Both the position numbers and the translations under genes were made by a program. Of a DNA stretch of 64,000 nucleotides, positions 25,844 through 33,741 are shown piece after piece. The notes beneath the pieces were generated by a model that worked only from the letters and a program-made list of their open reading frames with translations, searched no databases and was not told the DNA's origin. Source of the stretch: JBAVVD01 sp049697115 (GTDB taxonomy: Bacteria > Acidobacteriota > Aminicenantia > Aminicenantales > UBA4085); contig JBAVVD010000009.1 in the NCBI GenBank assembly GCA_049697115.1, positions 1 to 64,000 on the forward strand. The letters run 5' to 3'. Position 1 is the stretch's first letter; every line of letters starts with the position of its first letter.

Positions 25844-25896
25844 CTCTTCTCCTTACCATAGACTCCATGCGACAGTCTCACAAAAAATTTTCACAC

Positions 25897-25925
25897 ATTT
25901 TAGCGGCAATCCCTTAAAAAATCAA
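25897..25925 (-). promoter_or_regulatory. Promoter for hppA
   Basis: On the minus strand TTGATT (25925-25920) is followed after exactly 17 bases by TAAAAT (25902-25897), about 55 bases before the hppA ATG. It faces away from the nusA promoter, from which it is separated by 30 bases. Confidence 0.65.
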
Positions 25926-25955
25926 GGAACTTTTATCGGATTCCCGTGTATTTTA

Positions 25956-25984
25956 TTGATATTCAGGATTTTTTTGGCTATAAT
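25956..25984 (+). promoter_or_regulatory. Near-consensus promoter for the nusA-infB cluster
   Basis: TTGATA (25956-25961), 17 bases, then the perfect TATAAT (25979-25984). Transcription would begin around 25991. That excludes the GTG at 25987 as the nusA start and supports the ATG at 26029. Confidence 0.75.
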
Positions 25985-26028
25985 TTGTGTTTCACTGGAA
26001 TTCTCGACCTACCGTTGAGACCATAAAG

Positions 26029-27060
26029 ATGAAAATCAACGTGTGGAATACTATTCTCCAGCTCAGCAAAGAGCGCGGCGTGGAGCCTTCTATCATTATC
26101 AATGCGATCGAAGAATCTCTAAAGGTTGCTTCCTCTAAATATTTTACCCACAAGGAAAATATCCATGTGTTTTTCCGTCCGGAAAAAGGCGATTTGAGAG
26201 TCTATACGGTTAAAAAAGTAACCGAACACCCTGAAAATACTGCCGAAGAGATTTCTCTGGAAGAAGCCAAAAAAATTCAGCCAAAAGCAACGGTGGGAGA
26301 ATCTCTGGAAATCGACCTCCCCTCCGACACCCTGGGACGCATTGCCGCCCAAGCGGCCAAACAGGTCATTTTTCAAAAAGTGCGGGATGCGGAGCATGAA
26401 AAAATTTATGGTGAATTTGCGCCCCGCCTGGGTGAAATCGTCATGGGAATCTACCGCCGGTCAGAAGGCAACAATATCATCCTTGAAGTCAATAAAGCAG
26501 ACGTCATTTTCCCTTTCCGCGAAAAACTTTTCAACGACGAGTTCATTAGAGGAGATAAAATAAGGGCGGTTATCACTCAAGTGAAAAAGGGAAACAAAAG
26601 CTTGGAGCCTCAAGTCATTGTCTCACGGACAAGCCCCCAATTCCTGGAAAAGCTTCTGGAGCTGGAAATTCCGGAAATCGCCAATGGAACGATCGAAATC
26701 AAAGATATCGTCCGCCAGCCCGGTGAACGGGCCAAGGTCGCGGTGGTCACTAAAGAGAGAGATGTGGATCCCATCGGAGCCTGCATCGGTGTAAAGGGAA
26801 GCCGGATTCTCAACGTCTGCAAAGAGTTGGCCGGGGAAAAAATCGACATTGTTTTCTGGTCTTCGAATCCCCTCATTTATGCCAAATCCGCACTGAGCCC
26901 GGCCAAAATTGAGACTCTCTACGTCCTCAATAAAGAGGAAAAGACGATGCAGGCGGTTGTTTCAAAAGATCAGCTGTCATTGGCCATCGGTAAAAAGGGA
27001 ATCAATGTCAAGCTGGCCTCCAAACTTGTGGGATGGAAAATAGAAATCAAACAACCGTAG
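26029..27060 (+). CDS. nusA: Transcription termination/antitermination factor NusA
   Basis: NusA binds RNA polymerase and nascent RNA and modulates pausing, termination and antitermination. The N-terminal domain (about 1-125) opens with SKERGVEPSIIINAIEESL. An S1 domain follows (GEIVMGIYRRSEGNNIILEV, about 130-195), then two KH domains including DVDPIGACIGVKGSRI (KH1) and AIGKKGINVKLASKLVGW (KH2) at the end. At 343 residues it lacks the acidic C-terminal repeats of the E. coli protein, as in many bacteria. The ATG at 26029 lies about 38 bases after the predicted transcription start. RimP, usually upstream, is absent here. Confidence 0.95.
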   Translation: MKINVWNTILQLSKERGVEPSIIINAIEESLKVASSKYFTHKENIHVFFRPEKGDLRVYTVKKVTEHPENTAEEISLEEAKKIQPKATVGESLEIDLPSDTLGRIAAQAAKQVIFQKVRDAEHEKIYGEFAPRLGEIVMGIYRRSEGNNIILEVNKADVIFPFREKLFNDEFIRGDKIRAVITQVKKGNKSLEPQVIVSRTSPQFLEKLLELEIPEIANGTIEIKDIVRQPGERAKVAVVTKERDVDPIGACIGVKGSRILNVCKELAGEKIDIVFWSSNPLIYAKSALSPAKIETLYVLNKEEKTMQAVVSKDQLSLAIGKKGINVKLASKLVGWKIEIKQP

Positions 27061-27061
27061 G

Positions 27062-28909
27062 ATGATCCAAACCCAAGAGGCAAAAAACGTGAAAGAAAAA
27101 AAGACAACAAAAAAGGTCAAAGCGGCCAAAGAAATCAAGACAGCCAAAGAAGAACCGAAAATCCCTCTGGCTGTGCGGATGAAGGAGGGCTCCACGCTGA
27201 AAAACCTGGCGGACAAAGTCAATAGCCAGCCAAAAGATGTCCTGAAAAAACTCCGGGCTAAAGGTTTCGAGCTGAGCGTTAACAGCCTTCTGAATGACGC
27301 ATTAGCCGCCCAAATTTCTCAAGTAATGGGAGTCGAAATCCAACTGATTTCCGTTGAAAAAGAAATGAAGCTTCAGGCCGAAAGCCAAAAAGAAAACCTT
27401 GTACCAAGGCCTCCGGTGGTCACCATCATGGGCCATGTCGACCACGGCAAAACAACTCTCCTCGATGCCATCCGGGCGTCTAAACTGGTTGAGAAAGAAT
27501 ACGGAGGGATTACCCAACACATCGGTGCTTACCAGGTGTTCCATAATAAACGGGGAATCACCTTCATTGACACGCCAGGTCATGAAGCCTTTACTCAACT
27601 CAGAGCCCGAGGCGCCAGAGTGACGGACATCGTGGTCCTGGTTGTCGCCGCCGATGAAGGAGTGATGCCTCAGACAAAAGAGGCCATTAACCATGCGAAG
27701 GCGGCCGGCGTCCCGATTATTGTGGCGATCAACAAAATCGATAAACCCGAAGCCAACTCTGACCGTGTCAAACATCAACTGCAAAAAGAAGGCCTGCTGG
27801 TGGAGGAATGGAGTGGAGACGTAATCAGCATAGACCTATCCGCCAAAGAGAGAAAGAACATCAAGGAACTTCTGGATATGATCCTCCTCCTGGCCGATGT
27901 GATTGAAATCAAGGCCAATCCCAAAGTCCCGACCCACGGAGTCGTTCTGGAATCCCGGCTCGATGCCAAGAAGGGACCGTTGGCCACCGTCATTATCCAA
28001 CACGGCACATTATCTGTGGGGGAAGCTTTTATCTCAGGGATTTGCCACGGAAAAGTCCGTGCTCTGATCGACGAAAATGGAAAAATACTCAAAAGTGCGG
28101 TCCCTTCCACTCCTGTGGAGATCCTCGGTTTTTCAGATGTTCCGATGGCCGGGGATTTTTTCCAGGTCGTAAAAAACATCGAAGAGGCCAAATCCATTGT
28201 TGGCTTCCGCCTTTCCCAAGTCCGTAAAGAAGAAGCCAAAAGGCCTACGGCTATTACTTTGGATGACCTCTTCAGAAAAATTGATGGTGGGGAGATTAAA
28301 GAACTTCCGCTCATCGTCAAAGCGGATGTCCAGGGTTCTATCGATGTTCTCAAGGACTTTCTCCCTTCCCTGAGCACAGAAAAAGTAAAAATTAAAATGA
28401 TCCATTTGGCTACAGGAAACATCAATGAGTCCGACATTCTCCTCGCTTCAACCACCAATGCCATCATCATCGGTTACAATGTCAAGCCCGCTCCACGAAT
28501 TCAGGAGCTGGCCGAAAAGGAAAACGTGGAAATCCGGAGTTACAGGGTGATCTATCAATTGACGGACGACATTAAAAAAGCCGTTTCTGGACTTCTGGAA
28601 CCCGTCATTAAAGAAACTTATTTGGGCCGGGCAGATGTCCGCAGAATTTTCAGGATACCCAAAGTGGGTGTCATCGCCGGCTGTCTGGTTACAGACGGTA
28701 AAATCAACAGAAATTCAGATATCCGGGTGATCCGCAATAAAGAAATCGTCCACAAGGGACGGATCTCTTCCCTGAAACATCTCAAAGAGAATGTCTCGGA
28801 AATTAAAAAAGACCATGAATGCGGCATCGGGCTTGAAAAATTCAGAGATATTCAAGAAGGAGACATAATTGAAGCTTTCCTGACAGAAAAAATCAAACCG
28901 GAAAGCTGA
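27062..28909 (+). CDS. infB: Translation initiation factor IF-2, short form
   Basis: IF-2 is the GTPase that brings fMet-tRNA to the 30S subunit and promotes subunit joining. After a Lys-rich head, an IF2_N module lies at about residues 38-90 (KNLADKVNSQPKDVLKKLRA). The G domain has GHVDHGKTT, DTPGHEAF and INKID, followed by beta-barrel domain II, domain III and the C-terminal tRNA-binding barrel. At 615 residues it is much shorter than the E. coli alpha form (890), mostly through a reduced N-terminal region. It begins one base after the nusA stop, so coupled translation is likely. Confidence 0.96.
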   Translation: MIQTQEAKNVKEKKTTKKVKAAKEIKTAKEEPKIPLAVRMKEGSTLKNLADKVNSQPKDVLKKLRAKGFELSVNSLLNDALAAQISQVMGVEIQLISVEKEMKLQAESQKENLVPRPPVVTIMGHVDHGKTTLLDAIRASKLVEKEYGGITQHIGAYQVFHNKRGITFIDTPGHEAFTQLRARGARVTDIVVLVVAADEGVMPQTKEAINHAKAAGVPIIVAINKIDKPEANSDRVKHQLQKEGLLVEEWSGDVISIDLSAKERKNIKELLDMILLLADVIEIKANPKVPTHGVVLESRLDAKKGPLATVIIQHGTLSVGEAFISGICHGKVRALIDENGKILKSAVPSTPVEILGFSDVPMAGDFFQVVKNIEEAKSIVGFRLSQVRKEEAKRPTAITLDDLFRKIDGGEIKELPLIVKADVQGSIDVLKDFLPSLSTEKVKIKMIHLATGNINESDILLASTTNAIIIGYNVKPAPRIQELAEKENVEIRSYRVIYQLTDDIKKAVSGLLEPVIKETYLGRADVRRIFRIPKVGVIAGCLVTDGKINRNSDIRVIRNKEIVHKGRISSLKHLKENVSEIKKDHECGIGLEKFRDIQEGDIIEAFLTEKIKPES

Positions 28910-28920
28910 CCGGATCGGAT

Positions 28921-29202
28921 ATGATTATCGGCCTTCTCTCTCTCGAAATCCATTTTCCTTACTCGCGTTCCCTGAAGGATAAGAGAAAAGACTTGAACAG
29001 CCTGAAGGACAGAATTCGGCAAAGATACAATGCCGCCCTTGCGGAACTCGACTTCCAGAACACCTGGCAGAGAACAAAGATCGGAATTGTCACATTGAAC
29101 AGCCAAAAACAATTGGTGGAACGACTTCTGAACAAAATCCTTCTCGATATTGAGCAACAGACAAGCGGCGAGATTTGCCATTACGAATTCCAATTTTTTT
29201 AG
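28921..29202 (+). CDS. YlxP/DUF503 family protein
   Basis: The 93-residue product matches the DUF503 (YlxP) family: a ferredoxin-like fold starting IIGLLSLEIHFPYSRSLKDK, with the conserved SLKDKR turn and a helix RIRQRYNAALAELDFQNTWQ. This protein sits between infB and rbfA in many bacteria, as here, and is thought to be linked to ribosome or RNA biology without a proven role. It starts 11 bases after infB. A hairpin containing the AAGGAGG sequence follows immediately. Confidence 0.88.
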   Translation: MIIGLLSLEIHFPYSRSLKDKRKDLNSLKDRIRQRYNAALAELDFQNTWQRTKIGIVTLNSQKQLVERLLNKILLDIEQQTSGEICHYEFQFF

Positions 29203-29205
29203 ATC

Positions 29206-29241
29206 AAAAAGGAGGATGATACTATCCCCTATCCTCTTTTT
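29206..29241 (+). promoter_or_regulatory. Hairpin covering a Shine-Dalgarno sequence before rbfA
   Basis: AAAAAGGAGGAT (29206-29217) pairs with ATCCTCTTTTT (29231-29241) with one bulged G and a 13-base loop. The stem buries the only good ribosome-binding sequence upstream of rbfA and ends in a T-run, so it could act as a weak intrinsic terminator, an attenuator, or a translational switch. An in-frame ATG at 29216 lies within the stem. Confidence 0.5.
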
Positions 29242-29266
29242 GAATTTTCAAACAGTCCAGAACATT

Positions 29267-29620
29267 ATGATTGGAAGTCGAAGACAGCAAAGGATCAGCC
29301 GTTTGCTTCAAGAATCCTTGAGCCGTCTTCTGATTCAAGAAATCCAGAGCTTATCCTCCTCCGTCCTGACCGTCACCCGTGTGGAAATAACGGCGAACCT
29401 CAAGAGTGCCCATGTATATCTCAGTCTTTATGGCCCCCCGGATGACACAGAGAAAATACTGGCTCACGTTGAGCACAGAAAAGGATTTCTCAGAAAATCT
29501 ATTGCCTCTCTTGTGAAATTAAAGTATAATCCCATGCTTATTTTTTCTCTGGATCCCATACCTAACTACGAAGAAAAAATTGACCAACTAATCAAACAAA
29601 CAAAGAAAAATGACGGATGA
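29267..29620 (+). CDS. rbfA: 30S ribosome-binding factor RbfA
   Basis: RbfA is a KH-fold assembly factor needed for 16S rRNA 5'-end maturation. The family start RQQRISRLLQESLSRLLIQE and the core VLTVTRVEITANLKSAHVYL are clear, and the length (117 residues from the chosen ATG) is normal. No good ribosome-binding site precedes the ATG at 29267. An in-frame ATG at 29216 would add 17 hydrophobic residues not seen in the family. The upstream hairpin holds the nearest Shine-Dalgarno-like sequence. It overlaps nrnA by 11 bases. Confidence 0.88.
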   Translation: MIGSRRQQRISRLLQESLSRLLIQEIQSLSSSVLTVTRVEITANLKSAHVYLSLYGPPDDTEKILAHVEHRKGFLRKSIASLVKLKYNPMLIFSLDPIPNYEEKIDQLIKQTKKNDG

Positions 29621-30602
29621 TCCGGTCGAGCTCATCGGGAAGAAACTTCTTGAAAGTCAGCGCATTGCCATAACCTCCCATCTCCGGCCGGATGGAGACT
29701 CCATCTGCACCAGCCTGGCCCTGGCATTTTTGGGAGAGCGGCTGGGAAAAGAGACGGCCATCATCAACAAGGACAAAACTCCCTTTCCCTTCACCAATTT
29801 CCCGGACATTGAAATCATTCGAATCGGACAGATATATCCACAAAAATTTGACGCCGTCATTTTCCTCGAATGCGCCGATGTATCCCGTTCCGGCCAGGAA
29901 AACTTGGACGCCTATTTCAAAATCAATATCGATCATCACTACTCCAATTATAACTACGCCGATATCAACTGGGTCAATCCAGGAGCCTCGGCCGTGGGAG
30001 AGATGGTTTTTGAGCTCAGCGAAAGGCTCCGGATACCGCTGACGCCGCAGATCGCCAACCATCTTTACTGCGCGATCGTTTCAGACACAGGCTCTTTCCA
30101 GTTCTCCAACACTTCGGCACAGTCGTTTCGAGTCTGCTATCAACTGGTCAATGCCGGAGCGAATCCGATTCGGATTTCAGAATTTTTATTCGACAATAAT
30201 CTTCCTGAAAAAATCAAGCTTCTCGGGCAGGTCCTTTCCACTCTCGAAATGAATAAAAAGGGCAATATTGCCGTCATCACTATGCTTAAAAAAAATCTCC
30301 GTTCTTTCCACATGCAGGAAATCGACACCGAGGATATCACAACATTGGCCCGCTCGATCAAAGGAGTCGATCTCGTCCTCTTCTTCAAAGAAATGGATAA
30401 AGACACCTACAGAGTCAGCCTCCGCTCCAAGGGTCAGGCCAATGCGGCCAAGATCGCCGAGCATTTCGGCGGTGGAGGCCATATTCACGCCGCCGGTTTC
30501 ACAGTCTACGGCCGATATGAAAAGCTGATTAAGGAAACTCCAGTCATCGTGGAACGGCTCCTGGAAAAAATTGCCAACCAAAACTCCGCACGTTCCTCCT
30601 GA
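29610..30602 (+). CDS. nrnA: DHH/DHHA1 phosphoesterase, NrnA-like oligoribonuclease/pAp phosphatase
   Basis: These enzymes degrade very short RNAs and dephosphorylate 3'-phosphoadenosine 5'-phosphate. The DHH domain shows SHLRPDGDSICT (metal site), ECAD, and the signature INIDHHYSN. The DHHA1 domain near the C-terminus has the glycine-rich FGGGGHIHAAGF. The 330-residue length is standard. Placement between rbfA and truB is the usual neighbourhood in many bacteria. It overlaps the rbfA end and is followed nine bases later by truB. Confidence 0.9.
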   Translation: MTDDPVELIGKKLLESQRIAITSHLRPDGDSICTSLALAFLGERLGKETAIINKDKTPFPFTNFPDIEIIRIGQIYPQKFDAVIFLECADVSRSGQENLDAYFKINIDHHYSNYNYADINWVNPGASAVGEMVFELSERLRIPLTPQIANHLYCAIVSDTGSFQFSNTSAQSFRVCYQLVNAGANPIRISEFLFDNNLPEKIKLLGQVLSTLEMNKKGNIAVITMLKKNLRSFHMQEIDTEDITTLARSIKGVDLVLFFKEMDKDTYRVSLRSKGQANAAKIAEHFGGGGHIHAAGFTVYGRYEKLIKETPVIVERLLEKIANQNSARSS

Positions 30603-30610
30603 TTTCATGC

Positions 30611-31537
30611 ATGGATGGCCTAATCCTCGTCAACAAGCCTTCGGACATAACCTCTCATGATGTCGTCCTTGAGTTGAGGAAGATTCTCCCCGGCCAAAAA
30701 ATTGGACATTTTGGAACTCTGGACCCTTTGGCCACCGGTCTTCTCCCGGTGGCCGTCGGGAAAGCCACCAAATTGTTCCGTTTTTTTTTGAAAATGGATA
30801 AGGTTTATAAAGGCCGAATCCGGTTGGGATGGTCAACAGATACTTATGACTGCACAGGCCAAGCCACTTCTCCGGAAAGTCCGCAGTATCCGGAGCTGAC
30901 CGATATCCAAAACGCCATGAAGCGTTTCGAAGGAGAACTCTCGCAACTCCCGCCCCTTTTTTCGGCCAAAAAATATAAAGGAAAGCCCCTTTACAAGCTG
31001 GCCCGCAGAAATGAACCAATCATTCCTCGATCCTCCCGAGTGGTTGTCCATGCTTTTGTCTTAAAAAAATATCAGCCGCCTTTCCTGGATATTGAGGTCA
31101 AATGTTCCTCGGGAACATACATCCGCTCCCTGGCTCATGATCTCGGGCAAATCCTTGGATGCGGAGCCCATCTAGATGCTCTGGTCCGAACGGAAATTGG
31201 AAATTTGCAGCTCCGGCAGAGCCTCTCTCTGGAAAAAATCAGGAAACTGCACGAACAAGGCCGAATCCATGAGTTTCTGACTCCTCTGGAATCTCTGCTT
31301 TCCCATTGGCCGAAAGTCATACTCAAAGACTCCGGTTCTTCTCTTGCCCAAAATGGGAATCCTGTCTCCATGGAACACATATTCAAGATTCTTCCTCCTG
31401 AGCTTACAGGAACCATGCCGGCTCAAGGAAAGGAGCTTGCATTCCGGCTGTTTACCCAGGAAGGGAAATTGCTGGGCCTGGCCAAACGGGATCCCCAACC
31501 GGACAGTTTCCGTCCATTTCTCATCTTCGCTCGATAA
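30611..31537 (+). CDS. truB: tRNA pseudouridine55 synthase TruB
   Basis: TruB makes the universal pseudouridine at position 55 of the tRNA T-loop. The motif GHFGTLDPLATGLLPVAVG contains the catalytic Asp. DGLILVNKPSDITSHDVV at the start and KCSSGTYIRSLAHDLG are also conserved. The 308 residues include a C-terminal region resembling a short PUA-type tail. It is the last gene of the nusA-truB run. About 150 bases without a recognisable terminator follow. Confidence 0.94.
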   Translation: MDGLILVNKPSDITSHDVVLELRKILPGQKIGHFGTLDPLATGLLPVAVGKATKLFRFFLKMDKVYKGRIRLGWSTDTYDCTGQATSPESPQYPELTDIQNAMKRFEGELSQLPPLFSAKKYKGKPLYKLARRNEPIIPRSSRVVVHAFVLKKYQPPFLDIEVKCSSGTYIRSLAHDLGQILGCGAHLDALVRTEIGNLQLRQSLSLEKIRKLHEQGRIHEFLTPLESLLSHWPKVILKDSGSSLAQNGNPVSMEHIFKILPPELTGTMPAQGKELAFRLFTQEGKLLGLAKRDPQPDSFRPFLIFAR

Positions 31538-31685
31538 ACCTCAAGCCGTCTGAAAGAGCTGTCCCCCGTCGAAGAGAAATGATCCGCATGCCTCCTAGCC
31601 ATATATTTATCTCAGACATGGATATTCCCTCATTTTTCAAACAGTCCTTGAATTTTTAATCGATGTGGTGTATTTTATTGAAGTT

Positions 31686-31964
31686 ATGAGGTTTAATAAG
31701 AATCAAATCGAACACATGGCCTCTGTGATTGTGCGCAACCTCTACAAAGACGAAAAAATCCTCATCGAAGATAAGTCGGGCCTCCTGGAGAAAATTGCAA
31801 ATCTGATTACCGAAGAATTCCAGAAGGAAGACCAGCTGGACCAGGAAGTCCGAGAAATCCTGAGCAAGCACATGGAAAAAATCAGAAAAGAAAACATCGA
31901 ATACCAGACCATGTTCAGGATGATCAAAACAAAACTCGCGAAAGAAAGGAATATCGTTCTGTGA
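31686..31964 (+). CDS. DUF507 family protein, first of a tandem pair
   Basis: The 92-residue helical protein matches DUF507: MRFNKNQIEHMASVIVRNLY with an Asp/Glu-rich middle and a basic C-terminal helix (RMIKTKLAKERNI). No function is established for the family. I chose ATG 31686 rather than the GTG at 31665 because the shorter form aligns with family starts. It overlaps the second DUF507 gene by four bases (GTGA). Confidence 0.8.
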   Translation: MRFNKNQIEHMASVIVRNLYKDEKILIEDKSGLLEKIANLITEEFQKEDQLDQEVREILSKHMEKIRKENIEYQTMFRMIKTKLAKERNIVL

Positions 31965-32248
31965 GCGGCCATCTTTCAAGAGAAAAAATCAACTTTCTCT
32001 CCAAGAAAATTCTGGAAGCACTCTCCCAGAACGATGAAGTGGAGTTTCTCGATGACTCCAATGAAATCCGCCTCAATATCGTCAAATCCATCGAAGAGGA
32101 AATGAAGCTTTACGATCTCCTGGATAAACGCGCCGTTGAAAAAATCCAATCCCAGAAAAAGCCTATTGAAGAAGGAAGCCGCGAATGGGAAATCCTCTAC
32201 CGCAAATATTACAATGAAGAACTCTCAAAGCTCGGAAAAATCACCTAA
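31961..32248 (+). CDS. DUF507 family protein, second of a tandem pair
   Basis: The 95-residue protein resembles its upstream neighbour: LSREKINFLSKKILEAL, a Glu/Asp-rich middle, and the ending EWEILYRKYYNEELSKLGK, a motif typical of one DUF507 subgroup. The two may form a heteromeric pair. Its GTG start overlaps the first gene's TGA, so translation is probably coupled. Its end overlaps the thioesterase gene by 35 bases. Confidence 0.8.
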   Translation: MSGHLSREKINFLSKKILEALSQNDEVEFLDDSNEIRLNIVKSIEEEMKLYDLLDKRAVEKIQSQKKPIEEGSREWEILYRKYYNEELSKLGKIT

Positions 32249-32672
32249 TAAAAATCCCATCCTTTCTGATTTAAAAAACTACATTGAAATCGAAGAAAGA
32301 GTCCGTTATTCGGAAACAGACCAGATGGGAGTGGCCCACAATAAGACCTATTTTGAATGGTTTGAGCTTGGACGAACGGAATACTGCCGCCGGAAGAATA
32401 TCTCCTATAAAGAGATTGAAGCCAAGGGGCTTTTCCTTGTCGTCGTCGAGGCCTTCTGCCGCTATAAAAAACCTCTCCGGTATGACGACCTTTTTCTCAT
32501 CCGGACCTCTCTACAGGAAATCACTCCTAAAAAAGCCGTTTTTGCCTATGAACTCCGAACCAAAGACAACCAGAGACTCATTGCCCACGGCTACACCATT
32601 CATATCGTGACCAATGCCAAAGCCGAAGTGGACAGCCTTCCGGAAGAGATTCTGAATCAAATGAAGGTCTGA
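32214..32672 (+). CDS. Acyl-CoA thioesterase, 4HBT/YbgC-like hot-dog fold
   Basis: The protein should hydrolyse short-chain or hydroxybenzoyl-type acyl-CoA thioesters. RYSETDQMGVAHNKTYFEWF contains the catalytic Asp (YSETDQMG) and the typical helix with FEWFELGR. The length from ATG 32214 is 152 residues, slightly longer than the ~135 usual, because of a Ser/Lys/Asn-rich head. The gene starts inside the end of the second DUF507 gene. Its TGA abuts the stop of rfbD on the opposite strand in the palindrome TGATCA. Confidence 0.85.
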   Translation: MKNSQSSEKSPNKNPILSDLKNYIEIEERVRYSETDQMGVAHNKTYFEWFELGRTEYCRRKNISYKEIEAKGLFLVVVEAFCRYKKPLRYDDLFLIRTSLQEITPKKAVFAYELRTKDNQRLIAHGYTIHIVTNAKAEVDSLPEEILNQMKV

Positions 32673-33539
32673 TCACTCCGCTAAGGAATACTCCGTTTCC
32701 TTTAGAAATTTTTTTAAGGCCGTCTTCCAGTGCGCAAATTCGCTGAGGCCGGTGGCTTTGGCCCTTTTGTTTTCCAGAACAGAGTAGAGCGGCCTCCGGG
32801 CCCGGGCGCCGTAGGCGTTCGAATCTACAGGAATGAGGCGTGGATTCTTTCCGAGAAGGGAAAAGATCGTCTGGGCGAATTCATACCAGGTGCATTCACC
32901 TTCGTTGGTGAGATGATACAGGCCGAAATGGCTGGTCCTAATGAGTTTCCCCACATGGACGGCCAGCTCCTCTGTTGAGGTGGGCGTGACGTACTGGTCA
33001 TGGACAATCCGGATGGGCTTGCCCAGACGCTCCAGAAAGAGCATGCTCTCTATGAAATTTGTCCCCTTCTCCCTGCAGCCGGCCCGCCCGTATAAACCGC
33101 AGCTCCGGATGAGAAAATATCTTTCCATGATTTCATGGACGAAAAACTCTCCGGAAAGCTTGGAAACTCCGTAGACGTTCAATGGCCGGGGTATATCTTC
33201 TTCCACATAAGGTTCCCTTTTCCGGCCGTCGAAGACATAATCTGTGCTGAAATGAACAAGAACCGCCCCCAGCTCCCTGCAGATCAAAGCCAGATTTCTG
33301 ACGGCCACGGCATTCACTAAAAAGGATTGCTGGGGATGACTTTCGCACTCATCTACCCTGTGAAAGGCAGCTGTGTTGATGATGATATCCGCTTTCAGAC
33401 CGGACAGGACTTCCCTGACTTTCACCGGTTGGGTGATGTCAAAATCAGGATAATAGAGTGGATGGAGGTCCTCCTCATCCAGAATTCTCATTAAGTCTGA
33501 ACCGAGTTGTCCGTCCGCTCCGATCAATGCAATTTTCAT
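32673..33539 (-). CDS. rfbD: dTDP-4-dehydrorhamnose reductase
   Basis: RfbD makes dTDP-L-rhamnose, the last step of the pathway for surface polysaccharides. The NADPH motif is ALIGADGQLGSDL at the N-terminus. VHFSTDYVFDG and YGVSKLSGE hold the catalytic Ser/Thr-Tyr-Lys, and NTAAFHRVDECE is the usual substrate motif. The 288-residue length is typical. RfbA, RfbB and RfbC are not in the window, so the gene stands alone here. It is convergent with the thioesterase, and a terminator separates it from the PKD-type gene upstream. Confidence 0.92.
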   Translation of the reverse strand: MKIALIGADGQLGSDLMRILDEEDLHPLYYPDFDITQPVKVREVLSGLKADIIINTAAFHRVDECESHPQQSFLVNAVAVRNLALICRELGAVLVHFSTDYVFDGRKREPYVEEDIPRPLNVYGVSKLSGEFFVHEIMERYFLIRSCGLYGRAGCREKGTNFIESMLFLERLGKPIRIVHDQYVTPTSTEELAVHVGKLIRTSHFGLYHLTNEGECTWYEFAQTIFSLLGKNPRLIPVDSNAYGARARRPLYSVLENKRAKATGLSEFAHWKTALKKFLKETEYSLAE

Positions 33540-33677
33540 TTCTTAAAAATATTATTCCTTCTCGGGATTGAAGACAAGTCACACATTCTTACCGTGAGCT
33601 TCTCCACAACCGAGTAAAAAAATATATGGTCGTTGGACTGCGTGGATGCGTTTCGAAAATCCCCTGGGCTTTTCCAT

Positions 33678-33715
33678 AAAAAAAGGCCAGGGAAAATGTC
33701 CCTGGCCTTTTATTT
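33678..33715 (-). terminator. Intrinsic terminator of the PKD-type surface protein gene
   Basis: AAAAGGCCAGGG (33681-33692) pairs perfectly with CCCTGGCCTTTT (33700-33711). On the minus strand the stem is followed by seven T residues, directly downstream of the gene ending at 33742. The T-run on the plus side makes it potentially bidirectional. Confidence 0.9.
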
Positions 33716-33741
33716 TGCGAATCCAGCGGCTCGTGTATAAA

